Shown: in pieces, positions 10,668 through 23,610 of the stretch
How positions within the stretch are numbered: position 1 is the stretch's first letter
Layout of the letters: the number at the start of each line of letters is the position of its first letter
DNA from: Isoetes taiwanensis
Taxonomy: Eukaryota > Streptophyta > Lycopodiopsida > Isoetales > Isoetaceae
Direction of reading: 5' to 3'
DNA length: 64,000 nucleotides
Assembly (NCBI GenBank): GCA_021234155.1
Contig: JAJEKV010000051.1
Span: 10,006,105-10,070,104, forward strand
Notes under the pieces: generated by a model
What the model was told of the DNA's origin: nothing
What the model saw: the letters and a program-made list of their open reading frames with translations, nothing else
Database searches by the model: none
Made by a program: the position numbers and the translations under genes

Positions 10668-12324
10668 TTAAATTTCATGTGCATGTTTACTAACATATGC
10701 ACATAGGCGACAAGGTAGAGAATCAAGGCTTGCAGCACGAGTCCAGTAATAATTGCCCATGACACCACACCTTCTCCAGGCATGGTACTCAGAATACGCC
10801 ACTGGATCATTCGCTAACTTTTTCACATAGGATGAAAGATCCTCCATGCTGTTAAATTTGTGCCCGTCTATAATGGAATGGGGTGGAACAAAATCCATAA
10901 CATTTGGAGCCCCAAAGTAGATAGGTACAGACCCTGCATCTAATGCATAAAATAACTTCTCTGTGACATAGCTTTCAGTGAAAGTGTTCTCTATCGCCAG
11001 CACAAACTTGTAATGAGACATTGCACAATGAAGATGTTGATTCCAGCTTGCATCTTGATCAGAACTTTGGCGACATTTTGGATACATACTCAATGCTTCA
11101 TCTTTTCCGCCCACGTTGTTCAAGCATTTTCCAAAAGAATGATGGGGTACAAGAGACAAGAATTTTTGAGCAATTTCCTGCCTCTGTTTCAAACATCTCG
11201 ATGATGACCAATAAACCAGAATATCCTGAGAACCACATGACAAAGCTTTTCAGCAAGCTATCACTCGTAAGTAAAATTGTATAACTTCGAGTAGACACTT
11301 ACTTTGTTTTTATCTGGAGATATATAGTAGCTGCGAGAATTGTGAAACAGGCCACCAGCGTAAGTTGCTTGCAGATCATCGCTTGCGTGGTAACTAATAA
11401 AAATGTCTTGAGATGGTGCTCTCTGTCTAGCTGGTTCTAAGTCTATATACACACGCAATCCTTCTCCTTGTTTCCTCTGTTTGTGATGCAAAGAAGACAA
11501 CAGGAGCAGTTAAAAAAGTTGTAGAATCCAGTCTTAATGAAAAACAGGAATGTTGCATGCAAAACGTCTGGACAAAAAATGGGCAAGGACACCGGTGAAA
11601 CAAGCTGCCAGCATAAGTTGCATGAAGAATGTCACTACCATGGTTGCTAAGAAAATTAACTGGAGATGGCGCACTCTGTCTAAAGACATCTAATGATACA
11701 CACACGCTACCTTTCTTCTGGTTTCCTTAGTAACATCTTGCCTACCTCCAATGGAGGGTTGTGCAACTCGTAAAGAAGAGCTTCAGGGTTATCTGCTAGC
11801 ACAGTTGATTTTGTCCACATGCAAGTCAGTCCACAACGGCACGAATACAGGTTATTCAGACTATCAGGAATCCATGTCCATGACTTCACCAGAATTGAGA
11901 CATGCTTCAGCTTTAGTTCATCACAAGAGACCATATCAGGATCCTGCAAGCTGGGAGGTCTTGAAACATCTTTTAACAAGGTTGCATGTTTTTGCTGGAA
12001 TTCCTTGCAACCCAGAACATCATCCCATCTACTGAATGCATCCATGACATCTGTAAAAGCAATAGTAATATTCCGCCCAGAATACTTCATATTTCTTGAA
12101 TCTAAGTTGCTTGCAAGTGCTGACATCTTATGTGATTCCAATTTCCAGAGATAAAGCAGTACAATAGTTGCTGATAAAAATAAACTACAACAAAGGGCTG
12201 AGGTCTTCCGTGCCAGCCGGTGAATCTCATGCCGTGTGATCATGCTTGATCCCTTTTCGTTGGTACCTTTGTCAAATATTTGTAATTCCCTCCGTCCTTT
12301 GAAGCTTGAAGGTCTTTGAGGCAT
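10668..12324 (-). CDS. FUT13: FUT13-like alpha-1,4-fucosyltransferase (GT10), three coding exons
   Basis: Predicted Golgi type II enzyme that adds fucose from GDP-fucose in alpha-1,4 linkage to N-glycan antennae, forming plant Lewis a. Exons on the minus strand: 12324-11746 (ATG, 193 codons), 11476-11303 (58 codons; acceptor ACAAACAG, donor GTAAGTG) and 11225-10668 (185 codons plus stop; acceptor TTCTCAG). All junctions are phase 0, giving about 436 residues, close to known plant FUT13 proteins. Residues about 35-55 form a membrane anchor (CCSLFLSATIVLLYL). The C-terminal exon has the GT10 signature: CAMSHYKFVLAIENT, SYVTEKLFYALDAGSVPIYFG, then DFVPPHSIID and SEYHAWRRCG. The exon before it gives ISYHASDDLQATYAG. 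A 3' splice site (TTTGCAG at 12336-12342) precedes the start, so a 5' UTR intron is likely. An in-frame ATG at 12243 is a possible alternative start. No disabling mutation is seen. Confidence 0.88.
11598..11728 (-). pseudogene. Decayed duplicate of FUT13 exon 2 inside intron 1
   Basis: Between the exon 1 donor and the real exon 2 lies a second, diverged copy of exon 2. It reads RKPEER then TAG, and in a shifted frame RQSAPSPVNFLSNHGSDILH and HATYAGSLFH. The real exon has RQRAPSQDIFISYHASDDLQ and QATYAGGLFH. An in-frame stop, a one-base shift and loss of the donor region mean it cannot substitute for exon 2 in a working enzyme. If it is spliced in, the transcript would carry a premature stop. 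Confidence 0.75.
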
Positions 12325-13094
12325 GTGCTGGATCTCTGCAAACAGCAGAAACAATTTTACATTCCCCTTCACAAGTATCATAGGACAAGCTAGATAAATT
12401 TGAGTGGCATATAGCAAAGAAGATGTTCTGAACTCATGGTGAATCATACATGACCAACAAAATCAAAGCTGAGTTAGGATCACTCTACCTTAGAGGGTAG
12501 TAGTATGGACATAAAGGGTTCCACACTACATCTAGACATGCACAAGAGGGCAGAGTTGGGCGGCTGATCATGGGCAATGAACTGGCATATAACCAAGGTA
12601 GAAAGAAGAAATAGATATCTTTCTATATTCCTTCTTTTCTTGGCATGCACATTGCATTACTATGCAAGTTAGAAAACTGAATGACTTGGGCAACTAGCTG
12701 ACATTTTGTTTCTCTGCATAATTACCTTTGGAGATAACTTAATCCTTTACACCCGTCCTTGAGTGTTTCGCTGTGACTATTTCCTGCACAATAGACGCAG
12801 AGTGTTTGCATAACATGCCTTATCATACTCTTAAAGTTCTCTTGAACTGATACCAATTTGTATGATTGGGTATTGCCATGGTGAGTAATAAGCATTTACT
12901 TTTGCATGTTTTCCTCCTCTTCAGGTAAAGTATAGTGTCTCATAAGTTTACTGACTTACGAGGCTTTTGGGTTCATAGTGATCTAACAGGAAAGGATGGT
13001 CTGGTTACAACAGGTTTGCTCCCATTGGCTCCTATGAACCTCATCTACTGCAGCTATATGAACGTACATTATTCAGAAAGATTATGTGATTTCT

Positions 13095-13348
13095 TTGCTT
13101 TTGATGCAGGTAGGTTAAATAAGTAGAACAAATAAATCAGTTACAAAGTGGGCAACAAATGCAAAGATGGAGGGGCACAAGAAGAACCAATCCATCATTC
13201 ATTTAGGTGCTACTTTCAAATGTTGGGACTTTGCTTTTGATGCAAAGTAGGTTAAATAAGTAGAAAGTGGGCAACAAATGCAAAGATGGAGGGGCGCCAG
13301 AAGAACCAATCCATCATTCTTTTAGGTGCTACTTTCAAATGTTGGGAC
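13095..13348. repeat. Tandem direct duplication, about 120-135 bp unit, two copies
   Basis: Units at 13095-13230 and 13231-13348 both run TTTGCTTTTGATGCA, then GTAGGTTAAATAAGTAGA, then GTGGGCAACAAATGCAAAG and TGTTGGGAC, with one internal indel. Confidence 0.8.
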
Positions 13349-14830
13349 CACAAACCATCAGACAACTTTCTCCCCAGCCACTAAGGCTAGAACAGAGCTT
13401 AAAATCTTTACCCTTCCATTGTAATCCAAAGCAACCTGTGCCAAACTGGTTGCGGGAGAGAACATAACTTTCCCCATTCAAAAATCTTAAATTTTTGCCC
13501 TCCACTACCATGTGATTCACAAGAGCTGAGCTCTAGGAAAGGAGCATAAGCTTCACAGAACATTCCCTAAGGAGCTATCCACTAAACACAATTCTACAAG
13601 GAACTTTTATCATTTCCGCAGAAGGTTTTTAGATGGCCAGGGTACTTAAATATTCATCAAACATTCGTGCCATTGTTCAAAAGTATCTAAAGATAGATAC
13701 GGGGGCTACAGGTATGTAAAGTATCTAAGTATCTAAATGTTTTTAAAATATGTTAGATACAACACAAAATATAATACAAATTTAGCAGAGTAAACTTTAA
13801 ATTAGACTAACCAACTTTAGTAAAACATGAAACAGAGAACATGGCCATAGATTAGTTAGACTGTAGGTTATAGATAGATTAACACAAGTAAACAAAAGGA
13901 AAAAAGAGTGCTTTGAAACTCTGTGCAGTATCCCATAATGGATCTGGTTTTTTGGCATGATATATTTTTATCAAACTCGATTCCTCAAATTCTGAATTTC
14001 AGAAACAGAAACTAACCCTGATCTTAACCTTATTTCTTTCTATCCATCTGCTACTAATCCCAAACAACAAAGTGGATATCAGAAACACAAACAGTCTGTT
14101 ACTGCTACTGACTATTCATAATGCCATATAGCAATCATAACTCCATTTTTCCAGTTTCAGCCAAACTCTAAAGAAAAATAGAATGGAACCTTGGTGTCTA
14201 CTGCCTACCTTTGAGGAAAAAAACGACATTCCCCTTGCTGCAACAGGGTAATAGACAAAAACAGATAAAACAGAGATCTTGGAGGATTTCATCCTAAGGC
14301 AGATTCGGCATGATTCTGGAACAGGGGCAGCCATTTCGGAGGAGGAGTAGCCATCCGGGAGGAACCACAGTGATCGAAACTTCTATCGAGAAGAGAAACC
14401 AAAGTCGCCCGAGAAGAAAAAAGCCAATGGGGAAATTTATTAACGTAAAGTCAGGGTAGCCTTCGATTCAGCCCCACAGCCAATGGCGCCCTGCCACGTG
14501 GCACGGAATCTTTCCTGAATGTCGGGCTGAGGACTGGCTCCCGACCATCACCAATCCGCAAGGTTTTCTTGAGGTCCAGATAAGGCGTGCAGGTTCCCAT
14601 GGGCGCCTCAACCTCAAAGACTCAGGTTTTTGACCTGAATCAACAGTAATCACCAAGCATTTCTCAACGCTCAGTGGACCTAGATTTTCTGGACCTAGAT
14701 TTTCAGGTCGCCAATTTCATGGGAAAGCACCCAAGAGTCCCATTAACAATTCTGAAATTTCGCCTGACATTGGCTAGCCTTCCTCGCCCGGAGTGCAAGC
14801 CGCAGGGCCATTCCTGTATACGTAAAAAAC

Positions 14831-14987
14831 CACTTACATTACATTCTGCCTCTCAATCTAATCGCTTGTTGACACTGGTAGTGATTCCTTAAAGGAATGT
14901 TTAGTAGATTTTGCAATTACATTTCTAGACATTTACCCAACATTCTACATTTGCTCAACTTTCTACCCACAGAATGTAATGTAAGTG
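14831..14987. repeat. 157-bp miniature inverted-repeat element or simple inverted repeat
   Basis: Perfect 18-bp terminal inverted repeat: CACTTACATTACATTCTG at 14831-14848 and its reverse complement at 14970-14987. No target duplication can be read at the flanks, so element status is uncertain. Confidence 0.5.
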
Positions 14988-15569
14988 ATTTCGCGACAGG
15001 ATTCTGCAAGTGAGGGGGCTGACAAGAATGCATGATCCCTTCCTGGGGATTTTGATCGGCGAATGGCAGCTGCAACAAATAGCATACAGTGGTAAGATCT
15101 TCAGATAAAATTCCGTAACTTGCGTCTGACTTTCCTCTACAGCCTGAGCAAGCAATTCACATCATTTACCTACTGCACGGTAAGACAGAAAAGGGGGTTT
15201 CCCAGATGCACAGAAAGGACAAAAAGGGGAAGAACACAAATTTGCTAGGACAAATCTAGGTAAGGTTTGATGAACCTGTGAATGATTCATCCAAAAAATG
15301 GGATTTCCAAAGCCACGAGCATCATGTGGAAACAGTACAAATATATATAAAAACTGGGAGGAGAGGAAAAGAAGAAACTCACTGACTCGATGGCCCTTCA
15401 TTCCAAGATCTGGAACGTACATAGCGATCCTCGTTTGTGGGGTATGCATGCACAAGTTTTTATATACTGTATATTAAGATTTGCAAAATACTATAAGGTT
15501 TAAGGGAATGTACTTAATGGTGTTAATTTTATACACGTATTGAAAATATATTTTCGGGGCTCTCGCTGT

Positions 15570-15711
15570 GAATATGCACCCAAACCAAAGGGGGTTTAAG
15601 GGGGATTTTAATTTAAATGTGTAAAATGCAATGGTATGTGTTAATAATGTTAATGGTAGTTGTGTGTTGATTGTTATGTTAAAAAAAAATTTGGGCCCTT
15701 CGGGCCCTAAC
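15570..15711. repeat. Dispersed repeat with terminal hairpin, copy 1
   Basis: Shares CCAAAACCAAAGGG-type sequence, then a TTTAAGGGGGATTTTAAT-like stretch and a GC hairpin with loop TTC, with 29819-29926. Here the hairpin is GGGCCC-TTC-GGGCCC at 15693-15707. Confidence 0.6.
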
Positions 15712-16778
15712 AAAAGCAAACGTAGATAAACTTTAAGGGCCTAAATCGTTAAACAACCTACTCGTATGAACAGCAGTTTAGTAAAACTAATGGCAACGAC
15801 ATTTGCCATTACTTGGGGCGTGTGCTTTTAGTCCCAATTTGCTAGAAGAGCCACTTGGAAATGAGAAGGCTTCCTATTCTAAATGTAAATATGAAGCACA
15901 ACAAAATTGGAACCAAGTATGTATCTATGTATAATCCATAGTTTTAACAAATGACAAAATATATTCTCCAGCCATTGCCATTGGGCTGCAACCAAATATT
16001 CTAATCTAACACACCATATAAGTAGTTTTTTAATATATGAAACAATCAAACCTATGGCGCTTCAATGGGATAATGTTCTAGAAAGGTTTACTTGCAACTG
16101 GAATTGTCCGTTCACACACAAACGGGAAGAGACATTACAATCAGATTTTCTGTGCCTTAGAAGCCTCGTCAAGCTTGAAGAATGAATAAGAACAACCCAA
16201 AGATGTCTCTGGATTGGGCAGCACAAAACTTTTATGAAAATGCCTGTGGTCCAAAGCGTACAAGAAATTTATTAGCTCCTATGAAAGTTGCAATAAAAAT
16301 TTCTTACCATCATTTCAAAGACTGCTCTGATGATGTGTATGTGGATAGGATTGGATTTTCAACCTCCCTTTCTCTCCTTGAACTATTGATTCATGTTTCC
16401 TGAACCGCTTGCAACAAGAGAACATCTTCAACTGCGGCAACCTGCAAGTCTGGTAATTTCGAAAGCTACTGTTCTGCTGACAACTTGCACAAAGCGAAAG
16501 ATGTCCTCCACTAAGACCTCAACTGCAGTCTCCTGCTTCAGACAATTGGTTCCTAGTTTCTAAATGATTAACTCCAACAGATCAGGCGCGCTCCATCAGG
16601 TGGTCTTTGAAGAGTGGACCAGCACCAGCAGGCCAAGTCTTTCAAGTCCTTCTCTTTGCCGTGGAAATTTTTTTCCCATTTCTGAGGTAGTACTGCCACC
16701 TCAAAACCTTACTTCATTTAAGACAGCCACTGTTATACATTGACTTGTACACCCACCTACTTAGTGTTTATAAAATAA

Positions 16779-16806
16779 CTAGTTATGGTGCCCGGCGTTG
16801 CCGGGC
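16779..16806 (-). mobile_element. Helitron-type 3' terminus
   Basis: On the minus strand, a GC hairpin (GCCCGGC-AAC-GCCGGGC, 16806-16790) is followed eight bases later by CTAG and then T. This is the standard Helitron 3' end: hairpin 10-12 bases before CTRR, insertion next to T. The body would lie at higher coordinates. I cannot place its 5' TC end. Confidence 0.6.
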
Positions 16807-17017
16807 TTTTCTATAATTTGAAAGGTTGGTGGTTTTATTGTTGGCTAGAAGAAAAAATGTGGTAATTTTTGCATTTGACATGATTCTAAATAGGAAGAAA
16901 GATATGAATGTGAATGTCGATGTGACGGCCATTATTGCATGTTTTGTGTTGATCTGGTGTGCAATAGAAATGCCCAAAGAAGATGCCTTTAGAATGAGGC
17001 TCTGACAATGTCATACA

Positions 17018-17241
17018 TACTCTTACAATGATGGAAAACATGATAGAAAATTGCGGCAAAATTGTAGAAATCTAATCTAGGATGGACATGGTAAAACAAA
17101 TGGCTTTTGGCCCTCAAAATTTGCTAGCGTACTCTTACAATGATGGAAAACATGATAGAGAATTGCGACAAAACTGTAAAAATCTAATGTAGGATGGGCA
17201 TGGTAAAACAAATGGCTTTTGGCCCTCAAAATTCGCTAGCA
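17018..17241. repeat. Tandem direct duplication, 112-bp unit
   Basis: Units 17018-17129 and 17130-17241 share TACTCTTACAATGATGGAAA, the GGTAAAACAAATGGC block and TTTTGGCCCTCAAAATT, with about ten differences. Confidence 0.85.
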
Positions 17242-17897
17242 AAATTGTAGCGATTCAATTTAGTATGAAGAGGGCAAGGCCAATGGCATTTAGATATCTA
17301 TTGGAAACTGAAATTAAGATGACGAATATAGATGTCCATATATATGAGCAGAGCCGTTTTATGGCATATAGATGATCGTCTTTATGTCAACCATTGAATT
17401 TCTTTTCCTTCACGTATGAGTAGCAATTTGATACACATCTACATTTTATCATAGAGGAATGGCACAATATGAGTTACAATCCACGTCCCTATTTCCTCAA
17501 GAAAAGCTGCAATTGCTTGCAAGTCATGTGGATCAAAGAAACGCGTCCTTTAGCACATATTTGTCTTCTTTGTACGAGTTATAGAGCATGTCATGATGAG
17601 ATTATAATATTTGAGATATATTGAAAATCATTCATAGAAAATCTAGATAATTGTATAAAGGCATTGATCTCTACTATATTTGAAAAAGTGCAAATTCATG
17701 CATGTAAGACTTTGAGCCCTACCATATAGTGGGGGCTTGGCTTTTCGATTCCGAATAATTGGCACAGCAGTGGCTTATATGTAATGAAGGTGAAACTGTA
17801 GACTCCTCTATGAATTTGAAATTAGCATATAGAGGGACACATATGAAATAGTTGCTTGCAAATGCCTAAGACATGCAATAGAATCAATGTGTATACA

Positions 17898-17988
17898 GAC
17901 ACATGAGAAATAGTTGCTTGTAAATGTATAGACACATGAGAAATAGTTGCTTGTAAATGTATAGACACATGAGAAATAGTTGCTTGTA
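17898..17988. repeat. 33-bp tandem repeat, nearly three copies
   Basis: GACACATGAGAAATAGTTGC-type units at 17898, 17931 and 17964. The unit is 33 bp, so the antisense frame gives a repeated 11-residue motif (TSNYFSCVYTF) by chance. A diverged fourth copy lies near 17836. Confidence 0.9.
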
Positions 17989-18267
17989 ACCCAGTCTGCA
18001 ACCAAGTCTGCATAAACCCTAGGAGGCATATCATTTAGCAAATAAAATGTTGATGAAATGTTGAGATGTTTTTCGAATAAAAGCTAAAACATTTAAAAAA
18101 TGCAACAGCAATAACCTCCACAACATGTCGCTCATGTTTCAATTAAATCCTAGGATAACATAGACATATATGGCTATAACTTATCTAGAAGTTATTCAGA
18201 CTCCTTTGTTTCCTTTGAGCAATGAGGCATCCAATCATCCAAACATTTACCATCACACTTTGTACTG

Positions 18268-19978
18268 TACTGTTGCTTTGTGGATTTCGCAAAGGCTTTT
18301 GACACAGTGCCTCGGGATAAATTGTGGGACAGATTGAGACAGCTAGGGACCCCCGTCGACTTGCAGAATGCTATATACAGACTATACGAGGCTTGCTCCG
18401 GTCGTCTCACACTGTCGGGGGAGCCCGTTGTTAGTAGCATTGGGGTGCGCCCGGGCTGCCCTCTATCCCCGACGCTTTACGCTTGTACATTGACCCGCTA
18501 GAAGAATGGCTAGTCGAAAGCACGGGGAGGCGCCAGTTGATGCACCACATAATCCGCAACTCATATATCGCCGATGATGTTGACACTGCTTTCGATATAC
18601 CCGGAGGACATGCAACGCCACACGGATGCTTTGGACACTTTACGCCAATTCACCGACATGAGAGTTAACTTGGCCAAGACAAAGGTGTTCTTTGGTCCCA
18701 TCATCCCGCACCCACGCCTTCCCTCATTCACTTACCGAGGGGCCGGGTAGTGGAGGTGGCTCGATCTTATAAGTATTTGGGCATTGAGTTTTCTACTACC
18801 ACACACCGGGATGCATCCATCGTTACGGGTCACTGCAGGTAGCCGGAAAGCCCTCAGATGCAATGCAAAACAACAAATCACAAAGCGCGTCAGTATGCAT
18901 GGGGTCACCAGGCACACTTGTTCGGGGCCTTGGTTGAACCGATCCTCCTCTATGGGGCGTAAGTGTGGGGGCCCGGTGATATCCCTCACCACTTGGAACG
19001 ATCTAGAGCAGTCTGAAAGGCCTTCTTGGCCCGGGCACCGGGAGTGAAGTCCACGGTCCCATATCGATCTTGCTCCGGGAGACAGGCTTCCTTCCATTAT
19101 AGAGGGCTGCGCTTTGAACGTCACATTATTTACTTCCGGAAGGTGGTGGCTATGGATGAAGCCCGCTGCCCAACCTTGCTTTGGCGATGGCGATGGGCCC
19201 GCAAATGACTCAAAGCTGCTTTGGAAAGACAAGCAAGCCCGGTGGTTCTCGCTATGGAATGTGCGGGCACACGATGTGGACCGGTGCATACACCGAAGGA
19301 ACGCTACCGCCTTGAAGCGTGCTTGGATGCTTGCTTCATGGCCAAGCTTTGGGATGCGAGAGGCCCCATCACATGTCAAGGTGGCAAATTATCGACAAAC
19401 GAGGTTAATCCCATGCTCACGAGGGGCCACACCACTACTTGCGCACCCATCTACCCATGAAAAGCGCAGAGTGATTGCTTCCATTCGCGACAGTGCACAC
19501 CACCTCCGCATTGAGACGGGGAGATGGATTCGGGGCCACCGCGTGAGGGCCAGTGCAGCCGGCCGTCAACGAGCCCATTGAGGATGAAAGTCACGCCCTC
19601 CAGCTCGTCCGTGCACCCGGCATATCCGGGCTCGGTATGCTCGGTTGGTTGTGCCCCATCGGGCCTTGCATGAGCTCTCGAGCCGGCCTCTGTAGGCTTG
19701 TTGGGATCGTACCTCCAGGAGGTAATGGATCTGCCGGACTCGGTTATGCCCCCTCGTCCGGCATTAACCTCGGTTGTACTTGTGATTATGTATATAATCA
19801 GGCGGTATGTCGGCATCCTTATTGCTACTAAGGTTTTTCCCCCGAAAACCCTTCGGGGCGGGGGTTTTTTAATCCTGGTAGTAATACGCCTGCTGCTCTC
19901 TCTTTGTACTTGGGTCCCATAGGCCAGTTGGTCTCCGTGGACGATAAAATCATATTCTATTCTATTCTATTCTATTCT
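18268..19978 (+). pseudogene. 5'-truncated, decayed non-LTR retrotransposon (LINE)
   Basis: Starts inside the reverse transcriptase: VDFAKAFDTVPRDKLW, then GVRPGCPLSPTLY (RT block 5), a degraded block at 18550-18610 where the YADD box should be, and NLAKTKVFFG. The frame then breaks repeatedly. Later segments (EPILLYGA near 18940, a cysteine/histidine cluster around 19580) match the C-terminal half of plant and algal LINE ORF2. The 3' end has a GC hairpin at 19831-19875 and finishes with a (TATTC)n tail at 19952-19978 rather than poly-A. A 5' truncation with an intact 3' tail is usual for target-primed insertion. Confidence 0.75.
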
Positions 19979-20301
19979 TAACAACACTCAAATATTAATA
20001 GCAAGGGGATGGAATCTCACAAAGCATGATATGCATTTCTGAAACTATCAAAGACCCAGATAGAAATTATTTGGAATTTATTTAGGGTGCCCATCAACAT
20101 GCCTACATTGAAATGAAACATGCACAGTTAAATTTAGTTGATGTATTATCATTTAGTCCATTGCAGCATGGCACATTCAATAATGGAGATCATAAGTCCA
20201 GAATATAATATGTCTGCCTTCGTATGTACTGTGAGTGATACCATGTAATATATTCCATCTTCATATCAAGGATATTTCAAAATGACAATGGCGTAAGGAC
20301 A

Positions 20302-20549
20302 AACAAATTTAGCAGTCATACATTCTGCATATCTCCATTAGAATTAGCATGTGATGGGATCATCTGGATATTAAGTTTGGAATAACATATCCACATGGAA
20401 TGAAAGTCCAAAAGCAATGGAGGCGAACAAATTTAGCAGTCGTACATTCTGCATATCCCCATTAGACTTAGCATGTGATGGGATCATCTGGATATTAAGT
20501 TTGGAATAACATATCTAAATGGAATGAAAGACCAAAAGCAATGGAGAAC
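20302..20549. repeat. Tandem direct duplication, 124-bp unit
   Basis: 20302-20425 and 20426-20549 share AACAAATTTAGCAGTC, CATTCTGCATATC and GTGATGGGATCATCTGGATA, with few differences. Confidence 0.85.
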
Positions 20550-21270
20550 CAATTTTAAAAAGCAACTTACAATGGTGAATGTCATGGCAGAGTCTGCAAC
20601 ATAGAGCTATATCAGGAGAATGCCGCAGGCACCATCAACGCTATAAAAGATTCAAAGATTGAGTCAAAGCAAGGCCTACCCAAAATTCCTCAAATGAAAG
20701 AAAATTTATTAAGAGGAGCAGAGAAATGTAACAAACCTAATAGAAAGCAATAGTATCTTTCGGTACTCCATACCTCTTAGCATCTCTGATTTGCCAGTGT
20801 CAGAAGATTCGACCCCATCAACTTCTCAAACCTGGAAGGCAAAATTCGAATCAATGACCTCTGGAAACTCTTATTTTTGAAGAGTGCAAATTAGGGAAGT
20901 GCAGCTGAGATGGTGGAATCCATTTACCTGTAGAGGTCGCCAAGCAAAAGGATGTAAAACAAATGGACCCATCCATGCTGATTTAATAGCAGCTTCCGCA
21001 AAATGATTACTTTCCCTTGAGCAGAGAAATCATAAACTCTGATCTACACATTGGAGTTTAAATCCATTCCTAAGCCGAGCTGCATGTCTAGATCGCCACC
21101 TATAAGTCACTGTGTCACAAAAAATAAACTGGAATCGGATAAGCAATGCCGCCCAGCAGGAAATGTTGTACATGCAAAAATTAATAGTTGCTCTCCAAAA
21201 AGAATACCATTAAGCAAGTATCCGGAAAAGCATTAGAGCAATTACCCCAAAGGACAACATAACAACAAAG

Positions 21271-21364
21271 AGTAGAAGCAAAAACATGACAAAAGACCAA
21301 TGGACACGACTTTACGGAGTAGAAGCAAAAACATGACAAAAGACCAATGGACACGACTTTACGG
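21271..21364. repeat. Tandem direct duplication, 47-bp unit, identical
   Basis: AGTAGAAGCAAAAACATGAC begins at both 21271 and 21318, and the full 47 bases are repeated without a visible difference, so the event is recent. Confidence 0.9.
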
Positions 21365-23610
21365 ACTTAACTTTGAAAGTTACAGGAGCTTATAATTGCT
21401 AGGGCTTTTATATGTCCATAAGACATCTTCATTGGCCAACAGAAAGAATAAGATAATGCACCTTTGCTTTTGCTTTCCAAAATTTTTAGTCTTCTGCTAG
21501 ATTATAGTTTGAACTAACGGGTCTGCTAAAGAATCAACTTCATTCTCATCACATTCTCCAGATAACAACGAAAACATCTGCTGGAAATGACCACATGTCC
21601 AGTTGGATGCTGCCTAGTGGCGTGACATTAAAATACTATCTATCTATCTATCAATACTCCATCATCATTTCTACTCAAGGGCCAAGTCTGTATCACATAG
21701 AATCTATGTTTTCTTAATCCATAAGCTGCACACTTCCAACAGCATGTTACCTTAAACAGCGCTTGTTGGAATAACACACAGAAGACCATAAAGTGCAGCC
21801 AAAGCCTGCATATATAAGGAACTGGCTTTTCAGAGTCATTTCACTTTCTATTAAGCAAATCTTAAAAACTGCTCGATCTCAAACACTAAAAGCTGGAGTT
21901 GAAATCAGTAAACCATATAAAGCAGTGGTTCTATATGAGTGACCATATCTCCTACTTAAAAGAAAGAATTGCATATCTGGAGAAAGCCAAAAGTAGCTGA
22001 TCCAAAGCCTATGGCACTGGGTATGGCTGTAGCTCCGAATTTTGTATCCTGCGACAACCCAAAATAGAGCAAAATTTTGAAAGTGTAGACTTACAACTGG
22101 GGTACCTAATTTACAATGTGGCATGCTTGAAGTTATATGATGTACAGACTAATAGAATCAACCTAATCTAGGAGGAGATTGTATAAGAGCTAGTGTTGGA
22201 TATGCTATGGATGGAATACCTGAGATCTTCATTGGATCAACACTACAGGATATAGAGAGAAGCTGATCGTTGCAACTGTGCTGCTATTAGCAAATGAATG
22301 AAAATTAAGTGTTGAAGTTTCAAATGGTCTAGCTGGCCAGGCACATGTTCCAAAACACCCATGACTTTATTCCACCAGAATCTATGCTGCAAACTCTACA
22401 ATGGAACTGGAACATCAAGACTCACAAATGCAACTCACTAATGGTTGTAGATGGCAAGGCCATCGCTGGGGTAAATATCAGTGCCCAATAGGACCATGTC
22501 GCAATTATATAAACCTAAAAGCAATTTAAAATGGAAGCACAAATGATGTACATGTTGCCTCTTACAACAAACTGCATATTTTAAGCAGGCTATATACTCT
22601 GCAAAAGTTCAGAGGTCCTACAATAATATGCTTTGAGACTAATATGAAAGCTTACTTGCAGCATGCAAAAGAAACATCAGATGGAACTCAATCCAATAAG
22701 CTAGCAGGATGTAACTTGAAAACTTTTATTTCAAGCACATGCCTTATACTTGCTGCTATTGCCCAACAGATATGATATGATAGAAAGCTTAGGAAAAAAA
22801 GGAAAGAGGATAAAGTTTTCATATGGAAATTGCATAGAAACCAGCTCGTAGTGGGAAATCAGTGTCAGGCAACAAAAAAGAGTTATAGAAGTAGGTAAGT
22901 AGCTTTGGTAGAATGCAAACATAGGGACGAATTTGGCAACAGGAGCTTATGTCAGAGTAAATGTTTGAACAAATACACTAAATGGTAGTCAATACCAGAA
23001 CAAATCTAAAGAGAATCTAGAACCTTTACCAACAATAATAGATCAATATATCTGACTTGAAGTTTCTGCATGCAATACATTCAGTTGAGCAAATGACACT
23101 ATGGACAGATGTCTGTCTATAAAGGCAAGTTATGATAACATTCATGATCCCTGACCTTTCAGAGAATTGATTAGTTTCAAACATGAACTCCATTGCTCCT
23201 TCAGAAGTCTCATTCCAGCAAAAGTCTCCTGTGAATTGATACCATAGGTTAGTGTTGGTAAAGACCACATCATAATTGCAGTTAAAGAACAATTTAGTGA
23301 TGAATATATGTTGCAGGAAACAAATCCATCTAGCTTCGCAAATGCTACCATACGCGAAAGACAACTGCAAATTATGACATGCAATGGGAATTATGCATCC
23401 CAAAGTATGTCTACGTCATATATGAAAAAAATGGAGAACCCATGAGATCATGCGTGTTGCATATTTTGCAGGCCCATGAACAAAAGAGATGACAATTTGG
23501 CACATGAGCATGTTTGCATGGACTGGGATGGAATCCTTCAAACCCTGTTATAAGTCCTTCAAGCAACAATGGAAAATGAAACAAAGTAATATTACATAAC
23601 AACAGTCTCA

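Larger units (their letters stand above)
12343..16778. other. Upstream of FUT13 and intergenic; no further gene recognised
   Basis: Several short frames occur but none shows a family motif. The minus-strand 14116-14334 frame (MAAPVPESCRICLRMKS) sits in a GC-richer stretch that could hold the 5' UTR or promoter of the FUT13 transcript; this is a guess. Repeats inside the interval are listed separately. Confidence 0.5.
19979..23610. other. No gene recognised
   Basis: AT-rich sequence with short frames only, a TATC microsatellite near 21640 and the two tandem duplications listed separately. Intron or UTR of an unrecognised gene cannot be excluded. Confidence 0.5.

Noticed and set aside
17808-18041. 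Protein with repeated TSNYFSCVYTF motif
   Set aside because: It is a by-product of the 33-bp tandem repeat, whose unit length is a multiple of three.
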